A stretch of 64,000 nucleotides of DNA from JAJXZJ01 sp050012855 (GTDB lineage: Bacteria > Verrucomicrobiota > Verrucomicrobiia > Limisphaerales > J093). The position numbers and the translations under genes were made by a program. The notes under the pieces were generated by a model. The model was not told where the DNA came from. It did no database searches and was given only the letters and a program-made list of their open reading frames with translations. Numbering within the stretch: position 1 is the stretch's first letter; every line of letters begins with the position of its first letter. The DNA is taken from positions 1-64,000 of the forward strand of contig JBEKGJ010000024.1 in the NCBI GenBank assembly GCA_050012855.1. Direction: 5' to 3'. Shown here in pieces: positions 7,869 to 19,306 of the stretch.

Positions 7869-8543
7869 TTGTCAGGTGGTTAGGCAAGTCGGACGAACGT
7901 ACGAGTAGGTGGCCAACGTGTAACGGGACTAGGGTAATCACGGGCCTCGTGTTGTTCGCGGGTACCAGTGTGTCTTATGTGAGCGGAGTGCAGTTCTTGC
8001 CTGGCTTGCCCACAGCGCAACCATAGCATGGGTAATTGATTGGGACAGGTTCGGGCAGTGTGAACAAGTCATTCGTCGTCGGGGGGCGAATATCGGCGTC
8101 GCACCGTGTGTGCGAAGGCAAGTGTGGCTCGCTCGAAGTAATGAGTAAATTCACAATCACACGTTTTGTGGCGATATTCTCCACCGCAAAAAGTGGTGCG
8201 GTACGCGACGATTGTGGTTCGTGGGCGCGTAGAAGGGACGTAGGTGGCGTCCGGCGTAAGCGCCGTGTGCTTCAGGACGCGAGGCAATGTACGTTTGTGC
8301 AGGGGTAGAACCGCGGTCGTTTTTTCTGACTGCTTGCTGAAAGGTGGTCGCGTCGGTAGTGGTGTACGTGACCGTGCCAAGGTTGCAAGGGCATGGGCCC
8401 CGGTGTAGAAGATACCTGCTGCCTTCATCGTATGGTGCGGGCTAGTGAGTGGCAGCAAGCGTGACGTTGGAGACTACTGCTGTGTGCCGCGAAACGAAGA
8501 GGGGTGCGTCGCCAACTTGCGGGGCGCGCTTGAGACTGTGCAC
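7869..8543 (+). other. gene-free G/T-rich stretch
   Basis: Over 670 bases separate the Cys-rich gene from the membrane glycosyltransferase. The top strand is strikingly rich in G and T and poor in long coding frames. The open frames that exist (up to about 130 codons on the minus strand) show no family features. No tRNA, terminator or palindromic repeat is evident. Confidence 0.45.
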
Positions 8544-10118
8544 ATGAAGCGAACGCTGCTTCGATGGTGTGGCGTTGCCAGTGAACGGGGACGTGTACCC
8601 TGTAAGCGGAGGCCAGGTGGCAGCATTGGAGGCGAAGACGGCTTCTTTCGCAATGCCCCAGTGGCTATGGCAGTTATCATGCTCGTCTTGTCAGGCTGGG
8701 GGAAACAGAGTTGGTTGGGAGGGGGGCCAACACCATTGTCTCGAATTGCGCTGATGCGAACATCTGTGCTCAACGGTGCGATTGTCCTCGACGCCTACCA
8801 CGAGTTGACACCGGACACGGCACTTGTTCGCGGGCATTATTACAGTGACAAGGCGCCGGGGACTGTGGCGCTCGCGATGCCGGCGTTCGCGGCATGCGCC
8901 AGCCTGGCTCGCGTCGCGGGAGTTGATCTGGATTCCAAGGTGGGCTGGCTGGTGACGGACTGGGCGGCCTGTGCCTTCTCGCAAGCCTTGCCCGCCGCGC
9001 TGGGCGCGGTGGCGTTGTTCGTCTGGCTGGGTCGGTTTGTTCGTCAGCGCGTGGCCTTGGTAACGGTGCTGGCGCTGTTTTTAGGCGGGATGCCGCTGCC
9101 CTATTGTGCGATGCTCTTCAGTCATGCCCAGGTGGTGGGGCTGATCGGAATTGCCATCTGGGCGCTTAAGCTGTTTCAAGGCGACGGAGGGCAGACGACA
9201 GAAGACGGGATCAGTCCGCGGCGGATGGCGTTGGCGGGATTCTGTCTGGGTCTGGCCCTGGCCAGCGAATACACGGCGGGCATTGTGGTAGCGGCGCTCG
9301 TGGGTTACGTCGTCGTCCGGCATTGGTCGGTTTGGTGGCCAAGAGGGGTTAGTAACGGCTCGGCGAAGCCTCGCCTTGCCACAAACGCCCTCGCGTCTCG
9401 CCCTTCGCCCCTCGGCCTTCCCCCCTTGCTCTGGTTTTTCGTGGCTGCCATTCCGCCGTTACTGCTGATCCCGGCCTACAGTTGGGCCACGATCGGGAAC
9501 CCGTTCATCCTCCCTTACAGCCTGAATGAATCGTTCCCGGAGATGAAGCGGGGACTTTATGCTATCCAATGGCCCGACGCGGAGACGGCGTTCAAGCTGC
9601 TGTTCGGCCCCACCCACGGGCTCTTCTTCTGGTCGCCGTTCCTTTTGCTGGCCGGCTTCGGTTATGCCGCGCTGTTCCGCCGTTCGGTGGGCGCCTTCTG
9701 GCTGATGTATGCGGTGCCGCTACTGCAGGTCACGGTGATCTCCGGTCGGGTGTGGGACTGGCAGGCGGGCTTCTGCTTTGGGCCGCGGTATCTGGCCCCC
9801 ATGCTGCCTTTGCTGGCCTTGCCGTGCGCCTTGGGCGTCCAGCGCTGGCCCAAGCTCGGAATCACACTGGGCATCTATTCCATCGCCGTCGTCACGCTGG
9901 CCACCCTCACGGACGCCTGCGCGGATTACAGCGTCTATAACCCGCTCACGGAACAGAACATTCCAAAGTTCCTGAAGGGAGAATTCTCGCACACCTTGGG
10001 CACGGCGGTATTGGGTTTGCCGCCGTTCGTGAGCGTGGCGTTGTTCTACTCGATACTCATTGGGGGGATCGCCTGGCTGTGGCGTTTGACGGGCGAGCCG
10101 GACAAGGTTGAGGGCTGA
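8544..10118 (+). CDS. multi-pass membrane protein, GT-C glycosyltransferase-like
   Basis: The protein has about 10 hydrophobic segments and an N-terminal region containing D-A-Y-H, then G-H-Y-Y-S-D-K-A-P-G. This arrangement is typical of polyprenyl-phosphate-dependent GT-C glycosyltransferases and their relatives, which have an acidic residue in the first external loop. The N-terminus is uncertain: in-frame starts occur at 8445, 8544 and 8667, and the first membrane helix begins only after the last. A Ser/Pro-rich loop around 9350-9420 may be a late insertion. It is the first gene of a four-gene glycosylation operon. Confidence 0.6.
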   Translation: MKRTLLRWCGVASERGRVPCKRRPGGSIGGEDGFFRNAPVAMAVIMLVLSGWGKQSWLGGGPTPLSRIALMRTSVLNGAIVLDAYHELTPDTALVRGHYYSDKAPGTVALAMPAFAACASLARVAGVDLDSKVGWLVTDWAACAFSQALPAALGAVALFVWLGRFVRQRVALVTVLALFLGGMPLPYCAMLFSHAQVVGLIGIAIWALKLFQGDGGQTTEDGISPRRMALAGFCLGLALASEYTAGIVVAALVGYVVVRHWSVWWPRGVSNGSAKPRLATNALASRPSPLGLPPLLWFFVAAIPPLLLIPAYSWATIGNPFILPYSLNESFPEMKRGLYAIQWPDAETAFKLLFGPTHGLFFWSPFLLLAGFGYAALFRRSVGAFWLMYAVPLLQVTVISGRVWDWQAGFCFGPRYLAPMLPLLALPCALGVQRWPKLGITLGIYSIAVVTLATLTDACADYSVYNPLTEQNIPKFLKGEFSHTLGTAVLGLPPFVSVALFYSILIGGIAWLWRLTGEPDKVEG

Positions 10119-10162
10119 GGGTGATGGTTGATGGACTCAAACCCAGGCCGGGATGGCAGGCA

Positions 10163-10561
10163 ATGAACCGGTTTCTGCAATTCTGCTTGGTGGGCGCCAG
10201 CGGCGTGTTGGTGGACATGGGACTGCTGGCACTATTGGTCCAACTTTCCGGGATGCCACTGGTGTTGGCTAAAGCCATCGCGTGCGAGATTGCCATCGTG
10301 AACAACTTTCTGTGGAACGATCACTGGACTTTTCGCGGCGTGGAACCGGCGCAGGGGCGCGGCGCGCGCTTCCTGTGGTTTAACGGCGTGTCGCTGGCCG
10401 GTCTGGCACTAAACGTGGCCCTGTTCGCAGCGCAGGTCCGGTGGCTGGGGATGAACTTGTATCTGGCCAATGCTGTCGCCATCATCGTGGTGGCCGGCTT
10501 CAACTACACCCTGAGCCAGCAATGGGCCTGGCGGACGGCATCGCCCAGGGAGGCGGAGTGA
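10163..10561 (+). CDS. GtrA-like flippase protein
   Basis: The 132-residue protein has four membrane helices and the hallmark F-C-L-V-G-A-S-G-V-L-V-D opening, an N-N-F-x-W-N-D-x-W-T-F motif in the second loop, and a closing F-N-Y-x-L-S-Q-x-W. These define the GtrA family, thought to flip polyprenyl-linked sugars across the membrane. An ATG at 10121 also lies in frame, but the sequence before 10163 is a repeat-like tract with no family match. The stop overlaps the GTG start of the next gene by four bases. Confidence 0.85.
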   Translation: MNRFLQFCLVGASGVLVDMGLLALLVQLSGMPLVLAKAIACEIAIVNNFLWNDHWTFRGVEPAQGRGARFLWFNGVSLAGLALNVALFAAQVRWLGMNLYLANAVAIIVVAGFNYTLSQQWAWRTASPREAE

Positions 10562-11784
10562 CCCGGTGGAAGGCTATGCCGGAAAGCGTCGGGATGGCGC
10601 TGGCGCTGGCCGGGTCGCTGGCCTTGCGGCTGTCGTTCTTCCCGTTTGTCAGCGGGGACATGCGCGGCGACATGATTCCGTGGTCGGAGATCATCGAGAA
10701 GCAGGGAGCCTGGAATTCGTTGGGGCAGGAGTTCAGCAACTATCCGCCGCTCTATCTTTACCTGCTGACGGTGGCGACCTGGCTGCCGCTGCCGCGGTTG
10801 TTCGCGATCAAGCTGGTTTATGTGGGGTTCGATTACGTGCTGGCGTGGTTTGTCGCCGGCATCGCCGTGGAAAGCGGGGCGGTGCGAAAACGCTGGCCGG
10901 TGATGCTGGCGACGCTGTGCGTGCCCACGGTGCTGATGAACAGCGCGCTTTGGGGCCAGTGTGACGCGATGTATGCCAGCGGGTTGGCCGCTTGCGTGTA
11001 TTACCTGCTGCGGGGGCGTTCGGTCGTGGCAATGGTGGCGTTGGGACTGGCCTTTGCGTTGAAGCCGCAGGCTGTGTTTCTGGCGCCGCTGATCGTGGTG
11101 CTCGTCTGGAAGCGCCGATTCTCACCGCTGCTGCTCTATGTGGTGCCGGCGGTCTATGTGGTGCTGGCGGTGCCAGCCTGGCTGGCCGGGCGGCCAGTGG
11201 AGGACCTGCTGCTGCTCTACGCCCACCAACGCATCCTGCCCTTCCCGGCGCTGACGCTGGGGGCGACCAACCTGTATCAATGGCTCGGGGGCGCGCCCTT
11301 CGTCCCTTTCTTCCAAATCGGGCTGGGGTCGGCTGGCGTCAGCGCTCTGGCTCTGGTGATTGCGGTTTGCCGACGGCATCGGGCTGGATTGTCCAACGAA
11401 AGGGTGCTTCAACTCGCTTTGGTTTCGTTGGTGCTCATGCCGTTTGTGCTGCCAGCCATGCACGAGCGGTATTTCTTCGCTGCGGACGCGCTGGCGGTGG
11501 CCTATGCCTTCTGGTTCCGCCGCGGCTGGATCGTGGCGGTGTTGATCCAGGTTGCCTCGGCGTTTACCTACCTGCCCTATCTGTTTGACTGTGAGCCCAT
11601 TCCGCGACCGCTGCTGGCGGTAGCAATGGGCGAGGCCCTGGTGCTGCTGGTGCGGGACCTGTGGCGGGCCACGGAGGCAAGTGCGGAGCGTCATGACGCC
11701 ACCGGGCAGGCGGTGGACGCGGCCAAGCCGACCAACCACTTGTCTCCCAATGCTGAACTGCCAGCCCGCTCAACTCCGCCATGA
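10558..11784 (+). CDS. Gpi18-like mannosyltransferase, membrane protein
   Basis: The product of 408 residues has about 9-10 hydrophobic helices. An early external loop reads G-D-M-R-G-D, followed by N-Y-P-P-L-Y, and W-G-Q-C-D appears further on. These are conserved in the Gpi18/PIG-V-like GT-C family that uses polyprenyl-phosphate sugars. The GTG at 10558 is chosen because it gives a GTGA overlap with the GtrA gene; an ATG at 10576 is an alternative. The stop overlaps the next gene by ATGA. The last 40 residues are hydrophilic and low in complexity. Confidence 0.7.
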   Translation: MTRWKAMPESVGMALALAGSLALRLSFFPFVSGDMRGDMIPWSEIIEKQGAWNSLGQEFSNYPPLYLYLLTVATWLPLPRLFAIKLVYVGFDYVLAWFVAGIAVESGAVRKRWPVMLATLCVPTVLMNSALWGQCDAMYASGLAACVYYLLRGRSVVAMVALGLAFALKPQAVFLAPLIVVLVWKRRFSPLLLYVVPAVYVVLAVPAWLAGRPVEDLLLLYAHQRILPFPALTLGATNLYQWLGGAPFVPFFQIGLGSAGVSALALVIAVCRRHRAGLSNERVLQLALVSLVLMPFVLPAMHERYFFAADALAVAYAFWFRRGWIVAVLIQVASAFTYLPYLFDCEPIPRPLLAVAMGEALVLLVRDLWRATEASAERHDATGQAVDAAKPTNHLSPNAELPARSTPP

Positions 11785-12512
11785 CGCCGCCGCTCATCAA
11801 CGTCACCCTGCCGGCGTTCAACGAGGAAGCGCAGTTGGCGGAGAACACGCGCAAGGTGGTTGCCTTTCTGGCTGGGCAACCGTCGTCGCGATGGGAAATC
11901 CTCATCGCCGACAACGGCTCGACGGACCGGACCTGGGCCATTGCCCAGGAGTTGGCGGCCAACGGAGCCAGTGAGGCTTCAACCGCAGTGAGCGTGCGGG
12001 CACGACACCTCGATGCGGCCGGGCGCGGCGGGGCGATCAAGGCGGCCTGGTTGGCCAGCAATGCGGACATCTTGAGTTACATGGACGTGGACCTGAGCAC
12101 GGATTTGAGCTGCTTGCCGGCGTTGCTGGCTGCGATCACCGAAGGCGGGGCGGATTTGGCGGTGGGGTCGCGATTGCTGCCAGCCTCGCGGACGACGCGG
12201 GGTTGGAAGCGGGAGGTGTTGAGCCGGGGTTACAGCCGGCTGATCCGCAGGGCGCTGGGACTGCGGGTTCGGGATGCCCAATGCGGGTTCAAGGCGATCC
12301 GGCGGGAAGCGGCGCGGGTGTTGTTGCCACAGGTGCAGGATAGCGGCTGGTTCTTCGACACGGAGTTGCTGGTGCGGGCACAGCGGGCGGGGTATCGGGT
12401 GGCCGAGGTGCCGGTGCGCTGGGTGGACGACCCCGGCAGCACCGTCAAACTCCTGCCCACCATCGGGCGCGACCTGAAAGGCGTCTGGCGGCTGCGGCGG
12501 GAGGCCGGTTGA
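11781..12512 (+). CDS. GT2 glycosyltransferase, dolichol-phosphate mannosyltransferase-like
   Basis: The 243-residue soluble protein has the GT-A fold motifs P-A-F-N-E-E near the start, D-N-G-S-T-D for nucleotide binding, Y-M-D-V-D-L-S as the metal-binding DxD, and G-S-R-L. It resembles DPM1/ALG5-type enzymes that transfer a sugar from a nucleotide to polyprenyl phosphate. It overlaps the preceding transferase by four bases. With GtrA as flippase and two GT-C proteins as acceptor transferases, the operon is a complete polyprenyl-sugar pathway. Confidence 0.85.
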   Translation: MTPPLINVTLPAFNEEAQLAENTRKVVAFLAGQPSSRWEILIADNGSTDRTWAIAQELAANGASEASTAVSVRARHLDAAGRGGAIKAAWLASNADILSYMDVDLSTDLSCLPALLAAITEGGADLAVGSRLLPASRTTRGWKREVLSRGYSRLIRRALGLRVRDAQCGFKAIRREAARVLLPQVQDSGWFFDTELLVRAQRAGYRVAEVPVRWVDDPGSTVKLLPTIGRDLKGVWRLRREAG

Positions 12513-12670
12513 TCGGACCGCGGGCAGGAAATCGGCGGTGCCCGATCACCGGCAAATCGCCTCGTCCTGTCCGGCAAATCAGTTTGGGGTTGCGCCAGTT
12601 CGGCCGCCGCTTGCCGAAAAAGAGGCCGCGGTTGGGACGCCTTGGCGATTAGCCGCGTTGTCAAATCCGC

Positions 12671-12699
12671 TTGACGTGGCGCAGATTTTCCCATAGTTG
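12671..12699 (+). promoter_or_regulatory. candidate sigma-70-type promoter for the pyrophosphatase
   Basis: TTGACG at 12671 and TAGTTG at 12694 are spaced by 17 bases. The -10 box is weak. A small hairpin (CCGGTT/AACCGG) lies between it and the start codon. No stronger pair is seen in the 268-base gap. Confidence 0.3.
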
Positions 12700-12780
12700 C
12701 GTGCAGGATTGAGCCGGTTTTTGTGAACCGGAGGATTTGTTGCGTCCCTTCCGGGGCGTGGCCAACTGAAACTGAACACT

Positions 12781-15258
<2,478 letters not shown>

Positions 15259-15281
15259 GCCCGCTGGACACGGTTTACGCT

Positions 15282-15313
15282 GCGAGTCCCGCGCGCGCGG
15301 GACTCGCTTCTTT
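15282..15313 (+). terminator. rho-independent terminator after hppA
   Basis: A perfect GC-rich stem of about 11 bp (GCGAGTCCCGC with GCGGGACTCGC) is followed by TTCTTT, 24 bases after the hppA stop. Confidence 0.7.
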
Positions 15314-15337
15314 ATCGCCACCCAGCGCCCGTGAGCG

Positions 15338-15446
15338 GCGCGCGGGTCTGTGACCCGCAGCAGGTTCGCCATGCAGGACACGCTCAGAGTGAGCTGCGGC
15401 ACGGGACAAATCCGGACGTGCTGCGGCTCGCGGAGCCGCGCGCCGT
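15338..15446. repeat. 109-bp terminal-inverted-repeat element, copy 1
   Basis: The element begins GCGCGCGGGTC, with an internal palindrome GCGGGTC-TGT-GACCCGC, and ends in the inverted related sequence with GCGGCTC-GCG-GAGCCGC. The two ends match as an inverted repeat of about 25 bp. A second copy with nearly the same length lies at 35249-35355. It fills most of the gap before the restriction enzyme gene. Confidence 0.65.
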
Positions 15447-15575
15447 TTGTATCCCCAAAGGCCGCCAAAATCGTGCGCCGGGGAAACCCGTGTAGTGACG
15501 AAGATTTTGACTGCGACACGGGGACGACGCGGGTAGGATGCCGCTGTTGGAACAACCGGGACACCGAAGCCGGAA

Positions 15576-18500
15576 ATGACTTGCACCGAAATCCTCGAGG
15601 CCTTGCGGGCGCTCACGGAGCGCGACCGCGTGGATTTCCTGCCGCTGGCGCCCGCATCCCAACCGCTTTCCCCTTACGCGCCGATCGCGAAATACCTCCT
15701 CGACTTGAAAAACGGCGCGAAACCCGAATCCGCCGCCGAAGATCTGTTTACCGAGCTGTGCAAAGACGTGCTTGGGTTCCAGCCGACGCGACAGGTTGGC
15801 GTCATGGAAGGTTTCGTGGATTTCATGCTGCCGGAGCGGATGGGCGACCCGCTGCCGCTGGAACTGAAGCCCCTTTTCCAGCGCGACGGCCCGGATGCCC
15901 TCTGGCGGGCCGATGCCAATCCGAAGAATCACGTGGCACAGGTCAAAAAGTACCTCCGCGACCACGAATACCTGATCCTCACCGACCTCCGCACCGCCTG
16001 GTTTTTTGCCGCGCGCGATTTTTCCTTCGAAAACAAACCGTTTGGCGAACTGCCCTTCGTTGATTTTCTGAGCCGTTGCCGGGAAACCCGCAGCATGCTC
16101 GACACCTTGCGGCGCCTCGAAGACACCGCGGAGAAGCCCGAACTCGAGCGGCAGTTCTTCGAAGACCTCCAAATCTGGTTCAACGAATTCGACAAGGTCA
16201 AATGGACGCCGGCCGGGCAGGCCGCCGAATCCATCATCCTGCTGATCAACAAGCTGATTTTCGCCCGCACCATTGAGGACTTCGGCCTGGTGCCCTATCG
16301 CTACACCCAGGACGAATACGCCCGCCACACACGGCACTGGGAGGCCAAAGGCCCGCATCGTATCGTGCCCAAGTTCCTCGCCGAGTTTGAGGATTTCTTC
16401 GACGAATACTACGACACCGAGATTTTCTCCGCCCGCATCTGGGACCGGCTCGACAAGGACCCGGCCAACCTCAAGCGCTTCTGCGAGAAACTGAACTTCG
16501 TCCTCGGCGTCCACACCTGGGACCAGGCCTTCAGCCGCGGCATTGTTCACTACAACTACCGCCGCATTGACGAGGACATCTTTGGCAAAAGCTACGAAAT
16601 GTTCCTGGCGTCCAACCGCAAGGACGAGGGCATCTACTACACACCCGCCGGCATCACCGGTCCAATGGCGGATTCGCTGGTCAACTCGCTCGCCGGGAAA
16701 CTCGTGGATGAAATCTGCGCCGCCGTGGGCAGCCAGCAATGCGATTTCCAGCGCGCCGACCGGCTCATGGCCCGGCTCGCCGAAATCCGCGTGGCCGATA
16801 CCGCCTGCGGTTCCGGCGGTTTCCTCATCAAGGCCCTGCGCGCCTTCTGGCAGCAATACCAGCGCATTGACCAGGCCAGCTCCTGGATCATCAAGCTGCT
16901 GAAGCCCGACAACGGCGAACTCTACCTCGCCGAGATGCCGCCCAACGTCGAGGCCGCCCTCGCTTTCCGCCGCCGCCACCAGTTCGAGAACCGCCGCATC
17001 CTCATCGCGCAGATCCTCCTCCGCCACATCTTCGGCGTGGACAAGGATTCCGGCGCCATCGAGGTCGCCAAAACCAATATCTGGAAGGAAGCCGTCAAAC
17101 TCTCACCCGAAGACTACAACTACCGCCTGCTCAAGACCGACATCGTCCGCATCCTGCCCAACCTCGAACTCAACTTTCTTGCCGCCGATTCGCTCGTGGA
17201 CGTGGAACTGGAAAAGCAAACCGCGTGGCTGGCGGAATACCATCAGGCCGAGTTGAAGAGACTCGCCGAACTCCGCGCCCGTTACATCGCCAACCCGATG
17301 GTCCACGAGCCGCTGTCGGAGGCGCTCGCCTTGCGCGAACGGCTCCGCGCGGATTTCGTCGAGCATTTCCAGGGCGAGAATCTTCCCTGCGAGCCCGGCG
17401 GTTTTGCGCTCCATTTCTGGCCCTGCTGGTTCGATGCGGAGGGAACATTGAAGGGGAGCACACGCGCCTTGTGTGCTGCGTCCGGCGCCCCGCCGGACGC
17501 ATCGGTCGCGCCCGGAAAGCAAGAGGCGGTCGGCGAGATGCCGACCGCAGCAGCCGGGGCGGCTGCGGTCCCCAAAAATGCCGCCGGCTTCGACGGCATC
17601 ATCGGCAACCCGCCCTGGGAGGGCTTCAAACCCATCCGCAAGGAATTCGCCGCCGGCTTTTATCGCGACAAGCCGCAGTTCAGCAAAATGGGCATGGACG
17701 GCCCGACGTTCGAGAAGTGGTTTGACGAGGAATTGAAGGCCAACCCGGAATTCGCCGCCCGCTGGCATGGGCACGAGGCGTTTTACGAACGCCACAAGGA
17801 ATATTTCGGGCAAACTTTCAAGAAGCAGGGCACCGGTGACTGGAATTTGTTCAAACTGTTCATCGAGCGCGACCTCTCGCTCGTCCGGGAGGGCGGACAA
17901 TTCTCGCTGCTCGTCCCGTCCGGGTTCCAGACGGATGAAGGCTGCGCGGATCTCCGCCGCTGGTTCATCACCGAACACCGCTTGGATGAATTGACCTCGT
18001 TCGAGAACAAGGGCTGGCGAGAGGTTGACGAAGAAGGCAAGGAAAAGCGGAAACAGATTTTCCCGGATGTTCATCCGCAGTTCAAATTCGGGTTCTTCAA
18101 AGTCGTCAAAGGTGAAACGCCAGCCGTGGATCACGCATTTGACGCGCGCTTTTACCTTCACGACCCGAAAGACGTCTTCGCACCGCCCATTTCATTTGCA
18201 GTTGGAATGATCGCCCAATTCTCACCGATGAATTTTGCCTTCATGGAGTTTCGTTCTTCGGAAGACTATCAACTCTGTAGTACAATCCGCGACCGACATG
18301 ACCTGCTTTACGAACTCGGATTCCGGTTCCGTCGAGAATTTCACATGACTGGCGATGCTGGCCTTTTTCGAAAGGCTAGAGGGAATAAACCAACAAAAGA
18401 GGAATTGGTGCTTTTTGAAGGGAAGATGATCCATCAGTTTGATTCGTCCTTCGCATCCGCTGCCAATTATGTTGGCGAGGAAGAGGGCCGCTCCGAGTTG

Positions 18501-19163
18501 TTACGTAAAGAGCTCTTTCGACTTGCTCAGCTCGTTCGAGATAGCAATATTTCGAAACTCGAGGAACGACCTGTACCAGCCACAAGGGCCGAGCTTGAAG
18601 CGCTTTTGCTTAGCGTATTCAAATCGAAGCACTTCAAACTTCACTATGAGTGTCCACGATTGGCATACAGATCAGTTGGTAGAACAACTGACGAAAGAAC
18701 GCTTATCGCGTCACTCGTTCCAACGAAGGTATTCATGGCCCATTCGCTATATTACCTCGTGCCGCTCTGCTACGGCCTGAGTGAAACAGGTGAGTTGAAA
18801 CAGAGTCTGCAAGACCCAGAAGACATCATGGCTGTTCTGTCGCTTCTGAATTCTCTGACTTTGAATTTCTATATTCGCAGCAAGGTTTCAGCGAATTTGA
18901 ATATTTCGGCCGTCGAAGAATTACCGATCCCCAAGCTGACCGCCACACAGAAAAGGAAGCTGACCGATTCCGCCGAGAAGCTGTTGAAAAACCCGGGCTA
19001 CGTGCCGGAGCGCGCCGCGCTGGAGGTCTTCATCGCCCGCGAGCTTTACGGCCTGTCGCGGGACGACTGGCAACACCTTACCGGCACATTCACCTTCGGC
19101 AGCGGCGCCACCAAGGAGGAATTGGACGAAATCATCCGCCAGTCCCTCGCGCTCTGGGCATAG
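15576..19163 (+). CDS. type IIG-like restriction-modification enzyme (N6-adenine methylase)
   Basis: The 1195-residue protein has an N-terminal region of about 300 residues that is probably the nuclease/helical part. It then has a gamma-class methylase core with V-A-D-T-A-C-G-S-G-G (motif I, about 406-415) and G-N-P-P-W (motif IV, about 677-681), and a C-terminal region that would bind target DNA. The N-terminus includes an acidic/E-L-K-P-L segment that could be the nuclease active site. Such single-chain enzymes cut and methylate, and the motif N-P-P-W predicts N6-adenine methylation. Residues about 627-667 are encoded by a palindromic repeat. About residues 870-1110 have visibly lower GC than the rest, as if the recognition part was exchanged. 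No separate specificity or nuclease gene is adjacent. Confidence 0.75.
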   Translation: MTCTEILEALRALTERDRVDFLPLAPASQPLSPYAPIAKYLLDLKNGAKPESAAEDLFTELCKDVLGFQPTRQVGVMEGFVDFMLPERMGDPLPLELKPLFQRDGPDALWRADANPKNHVAQVKKYLRDHEYLILTDLRTAWFFAARDFSFENKPFGELPFVDFLSRCRETRSMLDTLRRLEDTAEKPELERQFFEDLQIWFNEFDKVKWTPAGQAAESIILLINKLIFARTIEDFGLVPYRYTQDEYARHTRHWEAKGPHRIVPKFLAEFEDFFDEYYDTEIFSARIWDRLDKDPANLKRFCEKLNFVLGVHTWDQAFSRGIVHYNYRRIDEDIFGKSYEMFLASNRKDEGIYYTPAGITGPMADSLVNSLAGKLVDEICAAVGSQQCDFQRADRLMARLAEIRVADTACGSGGFLIKALRAFWQQYQRIDQASSWIIKLLKPDNGELYLAEMPPNVEAALAFRRRHQFENRRILIAQILLRHIFGVDKDSGAIEVAKTNIWKEAVKLSPEDYNYRLLKTDIVRILPNLELNFLAADSLVDVELEKQTAWLAEYHQAELKRLAELRARYIANPMVHEPLSEALALRERLRADFVEHFQGENLPCEPGGFALHFWPCWFDAEGTLKGSTRALCAASGAPPDASVAPGKQEAVGEMPTAAAGAAAVPKNAAGFDGIIGNPPWEGFKPIRKEFAAGFYRDKPQFSKMGMDGPTFEKWFDEELKANPEFAARWHGHEAFYERHKEYFGQTFKKQGTGDWNLFKLFIERDLSLVREGGQFSLLVPSGFQTDEGCADLRRWFITEHRLDELTSFENKGWREVDEEGKEKRKQIFPDVHPQFKFGFFKVVKGETPAVDHAFDARFYLHDPKDVFAPPISFAVGMIAQFSPMNFAFMEFRSSEDYQLCSTIRDRHDLLYELGFRFRREFHMTGDAGLFRKARGNKPTKEELVLFEGKMIHQFDSSFASAANYVGEEEGRSELLRKELFRLAQLVRDSNISKLEERPVPATRAELEALLLSVFKSKHFKLHYECPRLAYRSVGRTTDERTLIASLVPTKVFMAHSLYYLVPLCYGLSETGELKQSLQDPEDIMAVLSLLNSLTLNFYIRSKVSANLNISAVEELPIPKLTATQKRKLTDSAEKLLKNPGYVPERAALEVFIARELYGLSRDDWQHLTGTFTFGSGATKEELDEIIRQSLALWA
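17453..17573 (+). repeat. palindromic REP-type element inserted in frame in a coding region
   Basis: Four inverted repeats occur in a row: GCACAC/GTGTGC preceded by GGAG, GTCCGGCG/CGCCGGAC, GCGGTCGGC/GCCGACCGC and GCAGCCG/CGGCTGC-type. This is the structure of the intergenic REP elements, but it lies inside the restriction enzyme gene between the motif I and motif IV regions. Its length keeps the frame and adds about 40 Ala/Pro/Gly-rich residues. Confidence 0.65.
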
Positions 19164-19306
19164 CGGCCCGTCCCAGAGGTGGCAGTTGACATGAGTCGGC
19201 TCCAATTCTGATGCAGTTTCCCGAGGAGATTTGAGCCGGCTGACGCCAGTTGCTACGAAAGGATGGGTTTCCGAACGGGCTGACAGGCCCCGCCTGGCAG
19301 TGCCCA

